A stretch of DNA of 8,214 nucleotides from Candidatus Saccharibacteria bacterium UBA4727 (GTDB taxonomy: Bacteria; Patescibacteriota; Saccharimonadia; Saccharimonadales; Saccharimonadaceae): contig DHJF01000021.1 in assembly GCA_002404195.1 (NCBI GenBank), forward strand, positions 1-8,214, written 5' to 3'. The notes under the pieces were generated by a model. That model had not been told where the DNA came from and searched no databases. It worked only from the letters and a program-made list of their open reading frames with translations. Position numbers and translations under genes: made by a program. Of this stretch, positions 5,786 through 8,214 are shown one piece after another. Numbering within the stretch: the first letter of the stretch is position 1; each line of letters starts with the position of its first letter.

Positions 5786-6117
5786 TAATGCACGAACTGA
5801 CCGCTCAGCGTTCGCAGAGCGAACTGAGCCGTCTTACGTTCGGTCGCCGCCCGCTTCAGGCATGCCTTGAGCGCTGCGATTGTCTTTCCGGACGCACGGA
5901 AATCTCGTTCGCAGCTGTCAAGCGCGTTGAGAATCCGCTGGCGAACCACGTCGTTGGCGTAGCTCCCGTCGTCGATGAAGTCGAGCAGTGCCTCCCGCGT
6001 GATTGGCGCGGTGAACACTGCAGAGTCGAGCTTCGCGACGAGCAGACGCATTTCCTTGTCGATATCAGCGGCTTTGCTTTCAGCATTGCGCTTGATAATC
6101 GGGTTAAGTTCGTGCAT
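5785..6117 (-). CDS. Gene B: hypothetical helical protein, 110 residues
   Basis: I do not recognise this protein. It starts MHELNPIIKRNAESKAADID and is predicted mostly helical, with a charged N-terminal helix (about 8-31), a middle LLDFIDDGSYANDVVRQRIL (44-63) and a basic C-terminal helix (about 78-95). It has two cysteines (69, 86), no signal and no membrane segment. The start is firm: AAGGAG (6123-6128) stands five bases before the ATG. The gene ends with tandem TAG TAG. G+C is high (39 of 60 in 5941-6000), unlike the flanking ribosomal genes, which suggests transfer. The first and last codons lie in a perfect 12-bp inverted repeat, and the opposite strand is open for the same span in codon-on-codon register. 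It is monocistronic, with its own promoter, leader hairpin and terminator. Function unknown. Confidence 0.75.
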   Translation of the reverse strand: MHELNPIIKRNAESKAADIDKEMRLLVAKLDSAVFTAPITREALLDFIDDGSYANDVVRQRILNALDSCERDFRASGKTIAALKACLKRAATERKTAQFALRTLSGQFVH

Positions 6118-6118
6118 T
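5787..6118. repeat. 12-bp perfect inverted repeat bounding gene B
   Basis: AATGCACGAACT at 5787-5798 on the plus strand recurs exactly on the minus strand at 6118-6107. Each arm contains an ATG on its own strand: the real start of gene B at 6117 and an open antisense frame at 5788. The enclosed 332 bases coincide with the gene from its first to last sense codon, with the Shine-Dalgarno just outside one arm. Confidence 0.7.
5803..5829 (-). repeat. Stem-loop inside the 3' end of gene B
   Basis: GTTCGC/GCGAAC (5810-5815, 5819-5824) with a 3-base loop is extended by GCTCA/TGAGC (5803-5807, 5825-5829) across a 2-base bulge, giving 11 pairs inside codons for the last part of the protein. Confidence 0.5.
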
Positions 6119-6137
6119 GTAACTCCTTATAAAAGAA

Positions 6138-6158
6138 CCGTCCGCACTGTGCGAACGG
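6138..6158 (-). terminator. Leader hairpin with U-tract before the gene B ribosome site
   Basis: CCGTCCGCA and TGCGAACGG (6138-6146, 6150-6158) form a 9-bp stem with one wobble and a 3-base loop. On the minus strand it is followed directly by TTCTTTTAT and then AAGGAG. The predicted promoter lies upstream of it, so the hairpin is inside gene B's own leader and could act as an attenuator or as a 5' stabilising stem. Confidence 0.6.
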
Positions 6159-6194
6159 CTACTGTCGAGTTGCATATGGCTTGGGCCACGTATT

Positions 6195-6224
6195 GTTATA
6201 TCATAATATCCTTCGTAAGAACAA
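6195..6224 (-). promoter_or_regulatory. Probable promoter of gene B
   Basis: TTGTTC (6219-6224), an 18-base spacer and TATAAC (6195-6200) lie in a very AT-rich stretch (17 G+C of 60 in 6181-6240). A start near 6188 gives a leader of about 70 bases. The -10 hexamer is identical to that of gene A. Confidence 0.55.
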
Positions 6225-6246
6225 TAGTTTTTCATATAAAAGTGAA

Positions 6247-6322
6247 AATGCCGACCAGAACGCTCTTCTACCGGCAAAAGTAATGAAACTTTCGCGGGTG
6301 AAGAGGCGCTCCGGGCGGCATT
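6247..6322 (-). terminator. 76-base long hairpin after gene A
   Basis: The whole interval folds into one imperfect stem. Outer arms AATGCCG/CGGCATT (6247-6253, 6316-6322) continue through pairs that include GCTCTTC-type and ACTTTCG/CAAAAGT-type segments to a 6-base loop near 6281-6286, with only a few bulges and wobbles. On the minus strand it is followed by TTTCACTTTTATA. It begins 18 bases after the gene A stop, so it is a likely terminator of gene A, but its length is unusual. Confidence 0.65.
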
Positions 6323-6340
6323 GCTTTACTGAAGGTTAGG

Positions 6341-6601
6341 CTACCTCGCAAGCTCAGCCTCGAGAGCAATCCGCAGTCCTGCGACCGCTCGCTCTTGGAG
6401 CTCGTTGAGCTCAGTGAGTCCTCTGCGCTCCATGCCAGTTGCTATGTAGTCGCGGTAGGCCTCGAGCGGGCGGTATATGCAGACTTCCAGCATTACCCTG
6501 CGGCAACGTGTCTCCCTGCCCTCGACCGCAAGTTGCGGCACGACTTCAACTTTTACAACTGGCTGCGTGTGATCCTTTGCGAACAATGTCCCCAGTGACA
6601 T
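6341..6601 (-). CDS. Gene A: hypothetical protein, 86 residues
   Basis: I do not recognise this protein. It starts MSLGTLFAKDHTQPVVKVEV. The first half looks like beta strands (about 14-27 and 33-43, with Cys33 and Cys41), and the second half is a long charged helix from about residue 46, including RRGLTELNELQERAVAGLRI. There is no signal peptide or membrane segment. The ATG at 6601 is supported by AAGGAAGGA (6609-6617) seven bases upstream. G+C is high (37 of 60 in both 6361-6420 and 6421-6480) against 27-28 of 60 in sampled secY and rpoA lines, which points to a different origin. It is the first of three monocistronic units after secY, with its own promoter and a 76-base hairpin downstream. 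A nucleic-acid-binding or antitoxin-like role is possible for such a small strand-plus-helix protein, but nothing in the sequence proves it. Confidence 0.7.
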   Translation of the reverse strand: MSLGTLFAKDHTQPVVKVEVVPQLAVEGRETRCRRVMLEVCIYRPLEAYRDYIATGMERRGLTELNELQERAVAGLRIALEAELAR

Positions 6602-6626
6602 CGTACAGTCCTTCCTTCAAATAAAG

Positions 6627-6650
6627 CATCCGCTACTTACACAGCGGATG
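6627..6650 (-). terminator. Second leader hairpin of gene A, before its ribosome site
   Basis: CATCCGCT/AGCGGATG (6627-6634, 6643-6650) with an 8-base loop is followed on the minus strand by CTTTATTTG and then the AAGGAAGGA ribosome site. It could end secY read-through or, being inside gene A's own leader, act as an attenuator. Confidence 0.55.
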
Positions 6651-6658
6651 GTATCGTT

Positions 6659-6676
6659 GTGCCAAAGTATTGGCAC
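6659..6676 (-). repeat. First leader hairpin of gene A
   Basis: GTGCCAA-AGTA-TTGGCAC is a perfect 7-bp stem with a 4-base loop. It lies right at the predicted transcript 5' end (near 6675), where it could protect the message or be an operator for a repressor. Confidence 0.5.
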
Positions 6677-6681
6677 GTACT

Positions 6682-6710
6682 GTTATAGCACTTGCATAGC
6701 GTCTACGCAA
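6682..6710 (-). promoter_or_regulatory. Sigma70-type promoter of gene A at the secY 3' edge
   Basis: TTGCGT (6705-6710), a 17-base spacer and TATAAC (6682-6687) lie on the minus strand directly after the secY stop. The -35 and half the spacer are inside a small inverted repeat (6691-6711, CTTGC arms). The predicted leader is about 74 bases. Confidence 0.65.
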
Positions 6711-6716
6711 GAGGTT

Positions 6717-8126
6717 TTATTCGTAATCGTCGTACGTCACCATTAGAGCACGTGAATTGATCTGTCGTAGTGAATCAAGACCAACCTGCACCACGATCAG
6801 CAAACCAGTACCGCCGATGGCGAGGTTGCTGGCGTTGATGCCAAGCTGCGCAAAGACGTATTCAGCGCCAAACGGCATAATAGCGATCACACCAAGCGCG
6901 ATAGAACCAAACAGCACCAAGCGACTCATCATTGTACGTAGGTATTTTTCGGTTTGGATGCCCGGGCGAACACCTTCGATGAAGCCACCTTGTTTTTGCA
7001 AGTTTTCGGCGATTTCAGTGGTGTTAAAGACGATACCAGTGTAGAAGTAGGTAAACAGAATCACGAGTACGAAGTAACAAATCGGATAAATCAATGCGCT
7101 CATCGTACTGCCCGTAAAGGCACCTGGCTGCGGTGCTTGAAACCAGGTAATCAGGTTGGTCGCGAGCTGTGTGTAGGCAGTATTGTGTGTCGCTTTAATC
7201 ACTTGTCCGAGGAAAGCTGGAAGTGATAGAAAGGCAACAGCAAAGATAACGGGGATGACACCAGCAGCAATTAGCTTAACGGGCAGAATGCTTTTGACGC
7301 CGCCGTAACTACTATTGCCCTGGACGCGCTTGGCGTAGTTAATGGTGATGATGCGCTGCGCTTCGTTGATTTTCACCAGCGCGTAGAGTACTCCTAGCGA
7401 GACGACGCAGACGCCGAGTGTTACCCAGAATGATAATGGGTTCACCGGAATGTGGAACCAACCAAAGACGCTGAGCGTTCCTTTTGAGGTGTCGAAGAGT
7501 GAGTTAATGATAGTCGACAGTGTCGTTGGTAGCTGGCTAATAATACCGGCAAAGATCACGAGGCTGATACCGTTACCGATACCTTGCTCGGTAATCAACT
7601 CACCGAGCCACATCAGCAGCATCGCACCGGCGGTCATAGCCGTGACGGCGACGATCCATTCGATAGGGGTCGGCGCTGACAGTCCAACGGAGTTACCCGC
7701 CAGAACAGTTTGACGCAAGATGTAGATGAACGCGATAGACTGAATAACCGCTAGAGGTAGCGCAATCATGCGTGTCCACTGGTTGATCTTACGACGGCCA
7801 GATTCACCGTCTTTATGAAGCTCTTCGAGCTTAGGAATCGCCTTCGTAAGGAGCTGGCTGATAATTGAGGCGGTAATGAATGGGCTCATACCCACCAGGA
7901 CGATAGAGAACTGTGCCAGCGCACCACCAGAGAGGAGGTTTAAGAAGCCGCCGAAGTTACTGCCACCAATCACGCTGTTGATGACTGCTTTTAGTTGCGT
8001 TGGTTCGGCCAGTGGTACAGGGATATGTGCCAACAAGCGATAGGCTACAAAAATGCCGATAACGATAATCAGGCGCTTTTGCATGTCTTTATTTTTGAGC
8101 GATCGGAAAACGGTCTTCCAGTTCAT
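6717..8126 (-). CDS. secY: Protein translocase subunit SecY
   Basis: SecY is the channel-forming subunit of the SecYEG translocon in the inner membrane, through which unfolded proteins are exported or inserted. The 469-residue protein shows the ten expected membrane segments: approx. 19-36, 72-93, 118-137, 157-177, 184-200, 228-252, 280-305, 343-367, 402-424 and 435-452. Landmarks are VGMSPFITASIISQL in TM2, GRRKINQWTR (110-119), EQGIGNGISL (180-189), YAKRVQG (264-270) and ENLQKQGGFIEGVRPGIQTE (374-393), the cytosolic loop contacting SecA or the ribosome. It is somewhat longer than the common 430-440. The ribosome binding site is weak (AAGGGTAG, 13 bases before the ATG). It normally ends the spc operon; here three accessory genes follow instead of adk/map. 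Confidence 0.98.
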   Translation of the reverse strand: MNWKTVFRSLKNKDMQKRLIIVIGIFVAYRLLAHIPVPLAEPTQLKAVINSVIGGSNFGGFLNLLSGGALAQFSIVLVGMSPFITASIISQLLTKAIPKLEELHKDGESGRRKINQWTRMIALPLAVIQSIAFIYILRQTVLAGNSVGLSAPTPIEWIVAVTAMTAGAMLLMWLGELITEQGIGNGISLVIFAGIISQLPTTLSTIINSLFDTSKGTLSVFGWFHIPVNPLSFWVTLGVCVVSLGVLYALVKINEAQRIITINYAKRVQGNSSYGGVKSILPVKLIAAGVIPVIFAVAFLSLPAFLGQVIKATHNTAYTQLATNLITWFQAPQPGAFTGSTMSALIYPICYFVLVILFTYFYTGIVFNTTEIAENLQKQGGFIEGVRPGIQTEKYLRTMMSRLVLFGSIALGVIAIMPFGAEYVFAQLGINASNLAIGGTGLLIVVQVGLDSLRQINSRALMVTYDDYE

Positions 8127-8188
8127 TATGTGTTCTCTACCCTTATTTATTACACGGCTACAGTATGCGCAGCCATAATTCTGTCATC

Positions 8189-8194
8189 ATTATA
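8189..8194 (-). promoter_or_regulatory. Possible -10 element upstream of secY
   Basis: The minus strand has a perfect TATAAT here, which would give a secY leader of about 55 bases. A TTGACA at 8204-8209 is only 9 bases away, too close to be its -35; the correct -35 position falls at or beyond the window edge. Weak evidence that secY has its own promoter. Confidence 0.3.
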
Positions 8195-8214
8195 CTATAG
8201 AGTTGTCAAAAAAG

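Noticed and set aside
5788..6132. 114-residue plus-strand frame opposite gene B as an expressed gene
   Set aside because: It has no ribosome site at normal spacing (AAGGAG is 21 bases away) and no evident promoter. It is kept only as a hypothesis connected with the inverted repeat.
5688..6322. Long hairpins as integron attC sites
   Set aside because: The outer ends do not match the RYYYAAC / GTTRRRY core sites on either strand (best is six of seven at one side of 5688-5757), and the genes have their own promoters. No integrase is present in the window.
6395..6624. Plus-strand frames opposite gene A
   Set aside because: They are cysteine-rich shadows without ribosome site or promoter; the minus-strand gene has both.
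4870..6720. tRNA or other standard structured RNA genes in the secY-infA gap
   Set aside because: The 76-base hairpin has tRNA length but folds as a single stem with no cloverleaf, T-arm GTTC motif or CCA context.

Overview
The window carries the distal part of a bacterial ribosomal-protein superoperon, with every convincing gene on the minus strand. In transcription order, from high to low coordinates, it holds secY, three unrecognised small genes, infA-rpmJ-rpsM-rpsK-rpsD-rpoA-rplQ-rplM-rpsI, a small amphipathic-helix protein, and the 5' part of trpS, which runs off the left edge. Translation works with the standard bacterial code. Gene content, the near cysteine-free proteins, the very tight spacing and the RpoA/SecY style are most like Candidatus Saccharibacteria (TM7) or related Patescibacteria. 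That assignment is inference from memory of such sequences, not a search.

The core operon (839-4819) is conventional. IF-1, L36, S13, S11, S4, RNA polymerase alpha, L17, L13 and S9 follow one another with gaps of 1 to 29 bases and share one strong terminator (785-827). Two sigma70-type promoters stand in tandem before infA. The proximal one would start the mRNA only about 8-10 bases before the infA ATG, and there is no Shine-Dalgarno sequence.

The unusual part is 4950-6716, between secY and infA, where many bacteria carry adk and map. Here there are three monocistronic units in tandem: gene A (6341-6601), gene B (5785-6117) and gene C (5103-5585). Each has its own promoter, a structured leader of about 58-74 bases, and a long imperfect inverted repeat of about 70-116 bases just after the stop. 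Genes A and B are clearly richer in G+C (37-39 of 60 bases in sampled lines) than secY or rpoA (27-28 of 60), while the spacers between them are AT-rich. This looks like an acquired, modular island. I do not recognise any of the three proteins. In genes A and B a terminator-like hairpin sits inside the transcript directly before a good Shine-Dalgarno sequence, which suggests attenuation. Gene B is bounded exactly at its start and stop codons by a 12-bp perfect inverted repeat.

Downstream of the rpsI terminator, a 93-residue protein made largely of five 11-residue (hendecad) repeats precedes trpS. An extended -10 element lies only 9 bases before the trpS ATG, so that mRNA may be leaderless.
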